A stretch of DNA of 64,000 nucleotides, from positions 62,001-126,000 of the forward strand of contig NZ_JALKAJ010000001.1 of assembly GCF_023015615.1 (NCBI RefSeq). Direction: 5' to 3'. A program made the position numbers and the translations under genes. Numbering within the stretch: position 1 is the stretch's first letter; the number at the start of each line of letters is the position of its first letter. This document shows positions 1-6,926 of this stretch, in pieces. Origin of the DNA: Qipengyuania sp. S6317L1 (GTDB taxonomy: Bacteria > Pseudomonadota > Alphaproteobacteria > Sphingomonadales > Sphingomonadaceae). The notes below the pieces were generated by a model that searched no databases, was not told the origin of the DNA, and was given only the letters and a program-made list of their open reading frames with translations.

Positions 1-1577
1 TGTCTGGTGAGGACATCAACCTTTCAATTGGTGATGCGCATTTCATGACTGGAGGACGCTCTGGTCATGCCTTTGCCGTAAACGGCACAGTGCCCGGTCC
101 CTTGATCCGTTTGCGCGAAGGGCAGGACGTTCGGCTGCATGTAACGAACAATCTGGATGAGGACAGCTCGATACATTGGCATGGCCTACTTTTGCCATTC
201 CAGTTTGACGGAGTGCCCGGTGTCAGCTTCCCCGGCATCAAGCCGGGTGAGACCTTTACCTACGAGTTCCCGATCCGTCAGACAGGAACCTATTGGTGGC
301 ACTCACACTCTGGGCTGCAAGAACAGGCGGGACACTACGGACCCATCATCATTGAAAGCGACAAACCGGACCCGCGCTATGACCGCGACTATGTCGTGCT
401 TCTATCCGAGTTCACGCCAATCCATCCGCACCAGATTATGCGCCTCTTGAAGGTCGGCGAGCACTATTTCCAAAACCAGATGCAAAGCGCGACCGAGGGC
501 GAGATGTCTGGCGAAATGCGTCGCATGTGGGGACAGATGCGAATGAACCCGCGCGACATCGCGGATGTGTCAGGGCAGACCTACACCTATCTCATCAACG
601 GCCACGGCCCCTCCGACAATTTGCAATTGGAGTTCAAACCGGGCGAGCGCGTGCGGCTCCGGGTGATCAATGGCAGTGCCATGACTTTCTTCAACGTCCG
701 CATTCCCGGCGTGCCCATGACCGTTATCCAAGCAGACGGGCAAGACGTTGACGAGGTCGAGGTGGACGAGTTCCAGATCGGCGTCGCCGAGACCTACGAC
801 GTGATAGTTGCGCCCAAGGACGGCAGTCACGCGATTGTAGCTGAGGCAATGGACCGCAGCGGTATGGGCGTTGCTAGCCTCACCTCGCATCCCGGTCACA
901 TCGCGACGCCTCCCGCGCTTCGCAAAATTCCAACGCTCACCATGACCGACATGGGAATGATGGACCACGCTGCTCACGCCGCAATGGGTCACGACATGGG
1001 CGATATGGAGCACAATATGCGCGACACATCGCTACTACCCGATGACGTTAAAGTCGGTCCGGGCGTGGACATGGTTGCCCCAATGCCAATTGACCGAATG
1101 GATTTTCCCGGACTTGGCTTAGACAACGTGCCGCACCGGGTGCTGCGCTACACCGACCTCAAGGCCAAGCGCATGAACCCGCACCGCCAGGTTGACCGGG
1201 AGATGGAGATACATCTCACCGGGAATATGGAGCGGTATATGTGGTCTTTCGACGGCAAGAAGTTCACCGCCGTCACCGATGACCCGATCCGCTTTGGATA
1301 CGATGAGCGTGTCCGAGTGAAACTGGTCAATCAGACCATGATGGCACACCCCATTCACCTGCACGGTCACTTCTTCGAGATGGTGAACGGCGCTGATCAC
1401 ATGCACCAGCCATTGAAGCATACAATGATTGTGCAACCGGGGGGCACAGCGACTTTCGATCTCACCGCAAATGAGCCGGGAGATTGGGCGTTCCACTGTC
1501 ATCTCCTCTACCACATGCACGCGGGCATGATGCAGGTTGTAACGGTGCGGCCATTCCCAGATGGGGCACTGGGCTGA
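1..1577 (+). CDS. copA: Multicopper oxidase CopA (copper resistance), 5' end cut by window edge
   Basis: The reading frame is open from base 3, so the N-terminus (presumably including the Tat signal) lies outside the window; 524 residues are visible. The cupredoxin copper ligands are clear: HWHG near visible residue 60, WWHSHSG near 100, HPIHLHGHFF near 450 and the type 1 motif HCHLLYHMHAGMM close to the C-terminus. A Met/His-rich segment (about 305-340, MDHAAHAAMGHDMGDM-like) is typical of periplasmic CopA/PcoA copper-binding oxidases that oxidise or sequester Cu(I). Its stop overlaps the copB start by one base (TGATG), which indicates one transcript. It sits on a mobile island as resistance cargo. 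The family is certain; only the start is unknown. Confidence 0.93.
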   Translation, partial: SGEDINLSIGDAHFMTGGRSGHAFAVNGTVPGPLIRLREGQDVRLHVTNNLDEDSSIHWHGLLLPFQFDGVPGVSFPGIKPGETFTYEFPIRQTGTYWWHSHSGLQEQAGHYGPIIIESDKPDPRYDRDYVVLLSEFTPIHPHQIMRLLKVGEHYFQNQMQSATEGEMSGEMRRMWGQMRMNPRDIADVSGQTYTYLINGHGPSDNLQLEFKPGERVRLRVINGSAMTFFNVRIPGVPMTVIQADGQDVDEVEVDEFQIGVAETYDVIVAPKDGSHAIVAEAMDRSGMGVASLTSHPGHIATPPALRKIPTLTMTDMGMMDHAAHAAMGHDMGDMEHNMRDTSLLPDDVKVGPGVDMVAPMPIDRMDFPGLGLDNVPHRVLRYTDLKAKRMNPHRQVDREMEIHLTGNMERYMWSFDGKKFTAVTDDPIRFGYDERVRVKLVNQTMMAHPIHLHGHFFEMVNGADHMHQPLKHTMIVQPGGTATFDLTANEPGDWAFHCHLLYHMHAGMMQVVTVRPFPDGALG

Positions 1578-2590
1578 TGCGCTCACTCTTCACTGTTGGC
1601 ACGGCCCTGATTGCCGTTTCGTCGTTCGCGCCGTTGGCGGCGCAGGATCACTCCTCTCATAGCAGCGACCCGCCGCCGGAAATGGATCACTGCGCAATGG
1701 GGCACCTTCCGCCCGAACAATGCCCGCCAAAAGATGAGCACGACGGTCATGACGCAATGGACCATGACTCCATGGATCATGGCAGCAAGGATCACAGCCA
1801 GCACGGTGGACACACAAACAAGTCTATCCCCGGCGCTGCGCCAGAGGATGCAGTGCCTGCGCGAGCCTTTGAAGGTCCGCGCCATGCAGCCGACGTGATC
1901 TGGGGCGCGGACGCAATGGCACCTAGCCGCGATAACCTAGCCCGCGAGAACGGCGGGATGCGCACGGGAAGCGTTCTCATCGAGAGACTTGAAGCACGCA
2001 TCGCGGCGGACGGCGGTGAGGATGGATATGTCTGGGACGCGCAAGCGTTCTATGGTGGCGACATCAACCGCTTTGTCCTAAAAACTGAGGGCGAAGGCGA
2101 GTTTAGCGGCGACTTGGAGGCCGCAGAGATTCAGGCGCTCTATAGCCGCGCCATCGGCCCCTTCTTTGATCTGCAAGCGGGCGTGCGTTTTGACCCGGAG
2201 CCGGACACACGTGGGCATTTGGTTGTCGGCGTGCAGGGTCTCGCGCCCTACATGTTCCATGTGGATGGTGCACTGTTCTTGTCGGATCGAGGCGATCTCA
2301 CTGCGCGACTAGAAGGCGAGTATGATCAGAGGATTACACAGAGGCTGATTGTGCAGCCGCGCCTTGAGGTTGAATTGTCTGCACAAGACATTCCCGAGCG
2401 CGGGATCGGTGCGGGGATCACCAAGATCGAACCGGGTGTGCGGCTGCGCTACGAGATCGAGCGCGAGTTCGCACCCTATGTAGGCATTCAATATGAGGCT
2501 GCTTTGGGGGAATCCGCCGACATTGCCCGCGCCGCTGGCGACGACCCAAATGGGCTAAAGGTTGTGTTCGGCCTGAGGGCTTGGTTCTAG
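1577..2590 (+). CDS. copB: Outer-membrane copper resistance protein CopB
   Basis: This is a 337-residue protein starting at the ATG that overlaps the copA stop; an upstream in-frame ATG inside copA is rejected because only the 1577 start gives a clean signal peptide (MRSLFTVGTALIAVSSFAPLAAQ). The mature N-terminus (about 25-80) is packed with His, Met and Asp (MDHDSMDHGSKDHSQHGGH), a metal-binding tail seen in CopB/PcoB. The rest (about 115-337) has the alternating pattern of an outer-membrane beta barrel and ends in an aromatic residue (LRAWF). In the known family CopB works with CopA in periplasmic copper handling. No copper regulator is visible, so it would lie upstream of the window. Confidence 0.92.
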   Translation: MRSLFTVGTALIAVSSFAPLAAQDHSSHSSDPPPEMDHCAMGHLPPEQCPPKDEHDGHDAMDHDSMDHGSKDHSQHGGHTNKSIPGAAPEDAVPARAFEGPRHAADVIWGADAMAPSRDNLARENGGMRTGSVLIERLEARIAADGGEDGYVWDAQAFYGGDINRFVLKTEGEGEFSGDLEAAEIQALYSRAIGPFFDLQAGVRFDPEPDTRGHLVVGVQGLAPYMFHVDGALFLSDRGDLTARLEGEYDQRITQRLIVQPRLEVELSAQDIPERGIGAGITKIEPGVRLRYEIEREFAPYVGIQYEAALGESADIARAAGDDPNGLKVVFGLRAWF

Positions 2591-2604
2591 CTGACAGCGC
2601 AACA

Positions 2605-3705
2605 TTAGCATCCGCCTGATTGATACTTACGCATTGCTTCAGCAATCATCGAGGCAAGTCGTTCGTCCTCATTGGCGGGAGCCGGAGTGCCAAGCTTTCG
2701 TATGAGATGCGCTTGACGAGCGGCTGGCACCTTGCCGTAGCTAGTGAACGTGGTGAGCACGCGTTCGTGCCCGATATTCTGCGACCAAGCCTTAAATTGC
2801 TCTGGCGTAGTGCAGATGCGCTCGCCGAGCTGCACCAGCGCATCGCGGAAACAATGCGGATTGAAATAGGGCAGACCAGCCTCTTCGAAGGCCTCACGAT
2901 AGATTGAACGGATCGGCCCCGTATCGCTCCAGTGATCGCGGGCTAGGCCGATAGCTTGAAAACCACCTTGTTCCCCCAGCCCCACTAGCGTTTTGGGGAA
3001 CAGCGGATCATCTTCGCCCCAAAGCAGTCCGTTACGAAGATGCTCACACCAGTCGGTGACAATCTGGACCGCATCGCCACCCACCGGACAAAACCACGTC
3101 GTGAAAGTCTTGCTGGCCTTCGTGCTAACGTCGCGCGCATCCTGATGCACGCAGCCCTGTTCCATGTCGATGTGCTTGAGCTTCAGGCTGGTAAGGGCCG
3201 CCGCCCGCGCGCCGGTCAAAAGTGCCAGTGCAATCAAGGCGCGGTTGCGTTTCTCAATATCCGTTTCGGCTGACATCGTCGCGAGCACATGGTGCACCTG
3301 CTCCAGCGTCGGCACGCGCTTCTCGCGGATCGCCTTGGCGATGCGCACTTCCTTGTCAGAGAGATTGAAGTAGTCGGCATCGCTGTAGGCAATGCGGCGC
3401 TTGTATCCCGGCTGGCTAGCAAGCCAGATGAAAAATTCGCGCAATGCCGATAGGGTCGAATGCACCGTGGCGCGGGACAAGGGCTTGCCCGTGCGCTCGT
3501 TCTTTTCCGTATTGAGCCGCTTCTTGAAAGCCACCGCCTGCTCGCGATGGAACTTCTTGAAGTCCTTGTGCCCGGTGGACTCTTCAAAGCGGGCGAGCGC
3601 CTTGGCGATGGGGTCGATCGACTTCTCATCGCGCCGCCGCGCTTCCTTCAGATAGTGGAAGTATTCTCGCTTGATCCGGGTGTTTGCTGCGTTGTGCTTT
3701 GCCAT
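2605..3705 (-). CDS. Tyrosine recombinase / integrase (first of two)
   Basis: This 366-residue protein has the tyrosine-recombinase layout: an N-terminal SAM-like core-binding domain (about 25-110, LSALREFFIWLASQPGYK) and a catalytic domain from about 130. Visible catalytic residues are Arg167 in TGARAAAL, His284 and Arg287 in HCFRDAL, His313 in GHERV and Tyr323 in TSYGK. It is the last gene of a tight leftward cluster, starting 3 bp after the helix-turn-helix gene, which itself follows an excisionase-like gene. It is probably a mobile-element integrase acting with its small partners. It is a different subfamily from the integrase at 5394-6563, so two recombination modules are adjacent. Confidence 0.88.
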   Translation of the reverse strand: MAKHNAANTRIKREYFHYLKEARRRDEKSIDPIAKALARFEESTGHKDFKKFHREQAVAFKKRLNTEKNERTGKPLSRATVHSTLSALREFFIWLASQPGYKRRIAYSDADYFNLSDKEVRIAKAIREKRVPTLEQVHHVLATMSAETDIEKRNRALIALALLTGARAAALTSLKLKHIDMEQGCVHQDARDVSTKASKTFTTWFCPVGGDAVQIVTDWCEHLRNGLLWGEDDPLFPKTLVGLGEQGGFQAIGLARDHWSDTGPIRSIYREAFEEAGLPYFNPHCFRDALVQLGERICTTPEQFKAWSQNIGHERVLTTFTSYGKVPAARQAHLIRKLGTPAPANEDERLASMIAEAMRKYQSGGC

Positions 3706-3708
3706 GCG

Positions 3709-4182
3709 TTAGGCTCCAGTCGTTTCGTCATAGTTTGGGGAGGGGCGCGCAATCTCCACTATGCTTGAAGCTGCCTGCGTGATTTGGACGTCCAGACTGG
3801 GCATTTTGGCGGGAATATCGACCAGCCGGGTGCGCCGGTGCATCATGGTCCCGCACGTCTCGCACAGGGCTTTCAGATTGCCCGTAACAGCGTTTGTGGC
3901 CGCGTAATCGACCATGCCGAATGCGGGCGCTTTCGGCTCACGGCACTTGAAGCAATACATCTGTCCCGGCTGGCACGGGCGCTTCGCCGCCTTGCGCTGC
4001 TTGCCCCACCAGGCCTGAAAGTCGCTACCTAGTATCAGGGTGGGCTTAGCTCCATCGATTGCGGGCAGCCCCTTCTTGAGCCACCCGCGCACGGTATGTT
4101 TGTGAACGCCAAGCACATCAGCAAGCTCGGTCACGGTAAAGGAGCGATGCTTTTTGGCTAGGCGCGGGTTGATCCGCTTCAT
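3709..4182 (-). CDS. Helix-turn-helix protein with a CxxC...CxxC zinc-knuckle, linked to integrase
   Basis: This 157-residue protein has an N-terminal helix-turn-helix of the MerR/excisionase type (about residues 14-36, SFTVTELADVLGVHKHTVRGW). It is followed by two CxxC pairs (Cys77/Cys80 in CFKC and Cys107/Cys110 in CETC) that could form a zinc ribbon. It lies between the excisionase-like gene (10 bp upstream) and the integrase (3 bp downstream), so all three are probably cotranscribed. A DNA-binding role in recombination directionality or element regulation is inferred from context. I do not recognise a named family for the whole protein. Confidence 0.72.
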   Translation of the reverse strand: MKRINPRLAKKHRSFTVTELADVLGVHKHTVRGWLKKGLPAIDGAKPTLILGSDFQAWWGKQRKAAKRPCQPGQMYCFKCREPKAPAFGMVDYAATNAVTGNLKALCETCGTMMHRRTRLVDIPAKMPSLDVQITQAASSIVEIARPSPNYDETTGA

Positions 4183-4192
4183 CGCCTTTGCC

Positions 4193-4360
4193 CTAGCCTT
4201 CGCCGTCTACCAGCCGCCGGACCGACGCGGTCGTCACCATACGCCGCCGCCCCATCTTGCGGCTATCAAGCTTGCCCTCGCCAATCAGGGCATAAACGGA
4301 CGTGCGGCCAAGATTGAGAGCTTTGGCAGTTTCGGTGATCGAAATCAGGAGAGGTTCCAT
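4193..4360 (-). CDS. Small excisionase-like DNA-binding protein (55 aa)
   Basis: Reading the minus strand from the ATG at 4360 gives a 55-residue protein beginning MEPLLISITETAKALNLGR and ending in RRLVDGEG. The pattern ITETAKALNLGRTSVYALIGEGKL followed by a basic GRRRMV wing matches the helix-turn-helix excisionase/AlpA-type fold that recognises DNA through a winged helix. It is the first gene of the leftward module, 10 bp before the zinc-knuckle gene, and the phased repeats at 4411-4441 lie just upstream. Xis proteins of this size bend DNA to direct integrase towards excision; that role here is inference from family and neighbours. Confidence 0.8.
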   Translation of the reverse strand: MEPLLISITETAKALNLGRTSVYALIGEGKLDSRKMGRRRMVTTASVRRLVDGEG

Positions 4361-4410
4361 CTGGATATTCCTTGCTTTGGGCCAGCAGGTGCCAGCGGAT
4401 GCAGGGAACT

Positions 4411-4441
4411 ATCGGTGAACCATCGGCGAAAGTCGGACGAA
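4411..4441. repeat. Three helically phased direct repeats upstream of the xis-like gene
   Basis: Copies of TCGG(N)GAA begin at 4412, 4423 and 4433 (TCGGTGAA, TCGGCGAA, TCGGACGAA), spaced 11 and 10 bp, so they face the same side of the helix. They lie 50-80 bp upstream of the excisionase-like start. Such phased repeats are typical of Xis or repressor operator clusters; the binding protein is inferred, not shown. Confidence 0.5.
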
Positions 4442-4480
4442 AAGGCCGGAATAGGGCCGGAAATTGATCGCGAACGAAAT

Positions 4481-5305
4481 TCAGGCCTTTTGCGATTCCG
4501 TCCAGATTAGTTTGGCATACGGTCGAACGGTGCTTTCAGATGGCCCACCCTCTTCTCCGCTCAGATACGCAATTAGTGCGCGCTCGATGTCAGCTTGTGT
4601 CTCGGGCCTTAGCTCGCCTCGATGGATGAATCCGAAAACGGCTAGGACGCTCTCAGGCCAATCATATTTAGGTCGCCGACCCCGTGTCGCTCGTTCGCTC
4701 GCGGCCTCTTCAATCTGCGATTCCATCGCCTGATTGGCGACTCCAACGATTTCACCATCAGGGCCGGGAAGCGCCAGCGGGAAGATCGTAATGTCTTGCA
4801 CTGAGTAGCATTCCTCAAAGTATTCAGGATCATTCGAGCTTGTTCCCGGAGGACACAGAGCAAAACTAAAGCGGCTCAAATTTGGCTCCCAATCCACGAT
4901 TGGGACGTCGTTCATTCCCATTTTTTGAAGTGTCGTCTTTGGACCTCGAAACTCACCTTCCTCCAATTGGCGTTTCTCCTCGCGTAGTAGATCTGACAAC
5001 GTCTTCCACCGTTCAGGTGGGATCGCCGACATGCAGCCTTCTAGGTCGAAAAAGTCGCCTCGTTCATACTTTGACCATCTGAAATCACCGTGGGCCGTAA
5101 GTTGCCCCCTCTGCAACATCGCAAGTAGTGCAGACTTGGGGGCCTCCATCCCCTCGAATGCGAGGCGGTTCAGCACATCGCTCAGATATGTTGGGCTTGC
5201 CGAAGGGACACCATCAGGGTCGTATCGCACCCATTGCCACGTCTTCATTATCGAGAACGCGCGATCAGATAACCAAATCTCATTCGAATCAAGTTCTTCA
5301 GACAA
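4481..5305 (-). CDS. Hypothetical island protein, possible C-terminal DNA-binding region
   Basis: This 274-residue soluble protein has no signal peptide and no catalytic motif that I recognise. The last 70 residues carry a basic patch (RATRGRRPKYDWPE), a helical segment (ESVLAVFGFIHRGEL, ETQADIERALIAYL) and PSESTVRPYAKLIW. This arrangement resembles C-terminal segments seen in prophage and integrative-element proteins of alphaproteobacteria, possibly a helix-turn-helix; that resemblance is from memory. The gene lies alone between the two integrase modules, and its DNA looks less GC-rich than the surrounding chromosome, consistent with acquisition. No function is proposed. Confidence 0.6.
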   Translation of the reverse strand: MSEELDSNEIWLSDRAFSIMKTWQWVRYDPDGVPSASPTYLSDVLNRLAFEGMEAPKSALLAMLQRGQLTAHGDFRWSKYERGDFFDLEGCMSAIPPERWKTLSDLLREEKRQLEEGEFRGPKTTLQKMGMNDVPIVDWEPNLSRFSFALCPPGTSSNDPEYFEECYSVQDITIFPLALPGPDGEIVGVANQAMESQIEEAASERATRGRRPKYDWPESVLAVFGFIHRGELRPETQADIERALIAYLSGEEGGPSESTVRPYAKLIWTESQKA

Positions 5306-5393
5306 TTGCGAGCCTCAGCTGAGTGTGTGGCTCAGTCTAGGTTTGTCTTTATCAGGTTAGCAAGAGTTCGCATTTGGCCCTCTACTACGCGTG

Positions 5394-6563
5394 CTAGATT
5401 GCGATACTCGCCAACGCCTCCTCGGCATCATCACGCACCAGATGGCCATAGTGCTTTTCGATCATGGCAACACTTGTGCCCGATAGCTGCGCGACGGTGA
5501 GGATCGGCAGGCCAGCGCGGATAAGATCGGTGAGCACACAATGGCGCAACGTGTAGGCCGCCACAGCACTGGGCAGTCTAGCCGCGTTCACGGCCTCCTT
5601 GATTGGATACTTCCACGCATCCTTATTCCACGGTTCACCGCCAACACGAGCGAAAATAGGCGCGGCTGGTAGCTTGCTCTTTACCTGCTCGGCGAAGAAG
5701 TCCGCGATCACTGGCGGCACAGTAATCTGCCGCGGGTTGCCGTTCTTGTCCTTGCCTATTGTTAGCGTTCGTGTGCGCTTGTCGAAGTCGCGCACCGTTA
5801 GCGCTGCCAAGGCACCGGGACGCAATGGCAACATACAAAGCCCTTGCACAAATGGCCGCGCATCATCGCGCATCGCATCTATCAATCGTTTGCGCTCTTC
5901 CTTGTCGAGATACAGTTCCCGGCGTCTATCCGCTCCCTTGAACGGACGTAAAGCCTCTTGCCACGCTGCATCCGTATTCGGCGCTCCGGGCTTCAGCACT
6001 TGCCCCAGTGCAGCACGCAGCGGCACCATATCGCGGTTGACGGTCGACTTGGCGCGCTCTTTCCATCGCTTCACGCCCTTCTTGTTTCGCGAGACCAAAG
6101 CAGGGGCTTGTTCCAGCCGCTTTCTCCAGCTGCGCAGATGGTGCCTTCGCAACTTGTCCAACCTTACCTTGGCAATGGCGTCGGAATAGACGTGCCGCCG
6201 CAAAATCCCTTCTTGGATCGGGCAGTGCCTCTCTTTCGCATAAGCCTCACAGGCATCCTTGACAGTGACCATGTCAGGGGTGCGTTCTCCGCCGCACTCC
6301 ACAGTATCAGCCCACAATTCTGTATCCGCTTTCGCTTGGTTGAACACATCGTGACCTTCGAGTTTTCCATAATCGCCAAGTGATTTTCTCGAATTGCGTT
6401 TTGTGTCGGCGTTATAAACTCGCGCAAACCAAGTGCCTCGCTTGCCCTTTTTCGAAGGCCGAAAACCCACATAACAACCTTGGCGCAGTCGCTGCCAATG
6501 GGGCTCATCACCAGCTCTAGATTTGAGCTTTTCGCGTTCCGTAATTCGACTGAGGTCTGGCAT
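5394..6563 (-). CDS. Tyrosine recombinase / integrase at the island boundary (second of two)
   Basis: The 389-residue frame starts at the ATG at 6563, chosen because a GGAG ribosome site sits just upstream and because the upstream open frame runs back through the attachment site. The N-terminal region (about 30-65, YVGFRPSKKGKRGTWFARVY) looks like an arm-binding domain, followed by a core-binding domain and a catalytic domain (about 215-389). Arg248 (PLRPGAL), Arg340 (YTLRHC) and Tyr372 (EKHYGHL) are visible. The usual HxxR histidine is a tyrosine (Tyr337). The gene reads away from the tRNA-Gly fragment 120 bp upstream, so it is the likely integrase that targeted that tRNA. Confidence 0.88.
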   Translation of the reverse strand: MPDLSRITEREKLKSRAGDEPHWQRLRQGCYVGFRPSKKGKRGTWFARVYNADTKRNSRKSLGDYGKLEGHDVFNQAKADTELWADTVECGGERTPDMVTVKDACEAYAKERHCPIQEGILRRHVYSDAIAKVRLDKLRRHHLRSWRKRLEQAPALVSRNKKGVKRWKERAKSTVNRDMVPLRAALGQVLKPGAPNTDAAWQEALRPFKGADRRRELYLDKEERKRLIDAMRDDARPFVQGLCMLPLRPGALAALTVRDFDKRTRTLTIGKDKNGNPRQITVPPVIADFFAEQVKSKLPAAPIFARVGGEPWNKDAWKYPIKEAVNAARLPSAVAAYTLRHCVLTDLIRAGLPILTVAQLSGTSVAMIEKHYGHLVRDDAEEALASIAI

Positions 6564-6576
6564 CGACTCCAAAATC

Positions 6577-6596
6577 CATGAAAAAAGCATGAAAAA
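6577..6596. repeat. Two CATGAAAAA direct repeats 11 bp apart between integrase and attachment site
   Basis: CATGAAAAA occurs at 6577 and again at 6588, exactly one helical turn apart, in the short gap between the integrase start and the tRNA-derived end. The position and phasing fit arm-type integrase or Xis binding sites. The assignment is inference. Confidence 0.4.
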
Positions 6597-6682
6597 CATC
6601 AGCGAACACGCTTGAACGCCTGCACCTGTTTTTATTGAAGTTTGTCGTTCGCGTAAAGCCGCCAATGCCTGCTTACCCACCC

Positions 6683-6727
6683 TTGCCAAGGTTGGGGTCG
6701 GGCGTTCGAATCGCCTCGCCCGCTCCA
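6683..6727 (+). other. Attachment-site duplication: 3' half of tRNA-Gly(GCC)
   Basis: The 45 bp match the tRNA-Gly(GCC) 3' half in order: anticodon loop TTGCCAA (6683-6689), 3' anticodon strand GGTTG, variable GGGTC, T-arm GGGCG/TTCGAAT/CGCCT, 3' acceptor strand CGCCCGC, discriminator T and CCA (6725-6727). No D-arm or 5' acceptor strand (GCGGGCG) precedes it, and the sequence upstream is unrelated. It is therefore not a tRNA gene but the duplicated target left by tRNA-directed integration. It marks the right end of the island; by orientation, the intact tRNA-Gly gene should lie left of base 1. There is one mismatch where the 5' anticodon strand would begin. Confidence 0.85.
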
Positions 6728-6752
6728 TTTTCTTGATTGATCGAGTATATTG

Positions 6753-6773
6753 CGACCGGCATGGTGCCGGTCG
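6753..6773 (+). terminator. GC-rich hairpin just downstream of the tRNA-Gly fragment
   Basis: CGACCGGCA (6753-6761), loop TGG, then TGCCGGTCG (6765-6773) form a perfect 9-bp stem. There is no good T-tract (AATACTT follows). It may be the original terminator of the tRNA-Gly gene, left behind on the chromosomal side of the junction. Confidence 0.4.
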
Positions 6774-6881
6774 AATACTTGCGTGCCCTGTTTGTCGCAT
6801 CTGCCGATCTCCCATCAAAATTTTTGGTCTTTTCGGACAATTGGGGCTGGACCAGCGCCCGCTAAGCCGCCATTGAGCTTG

Positions 6882-6904
6882 GAAATGATATATTGTCACA
6901 TTCG
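6882..6904. promoter_or_regulatory. Possible Zur operator upstream of the TonB-dependent receptor
   Basis: GAAATGATATATTGTCACATTCG is an imperfect AT-rich palindrome (AATG...CATT arms) 22 bp before the receptor start. It resembles the GAAATGTTATAATATAACATTTC-type operators I recall for alphaproteobacterial Zur. With the His-rich loop of the receptor, this suggests zinc-responsive repression. A Fur or other metalloregulator remains possible. Confidence 0.45.
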
Positions 6905-6926
6905 ACCAAACAGACCCAGTCTTGGC

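Noticed and set aside
4481..5305. Toxin-antitoxin or phage-defence gene
   Set aside because: There is no partner gene and no recognisable nuclease, kinase or acetyltransferase motif, so only a hypothetical call is justified.
6683..6727. A functional tRNA-Gly gene
   Set aside because: Only the anticodon loop to CCA is present; no D-arm or 5' acceptor strand precedes it, and the sequence upstream is integrase leader.
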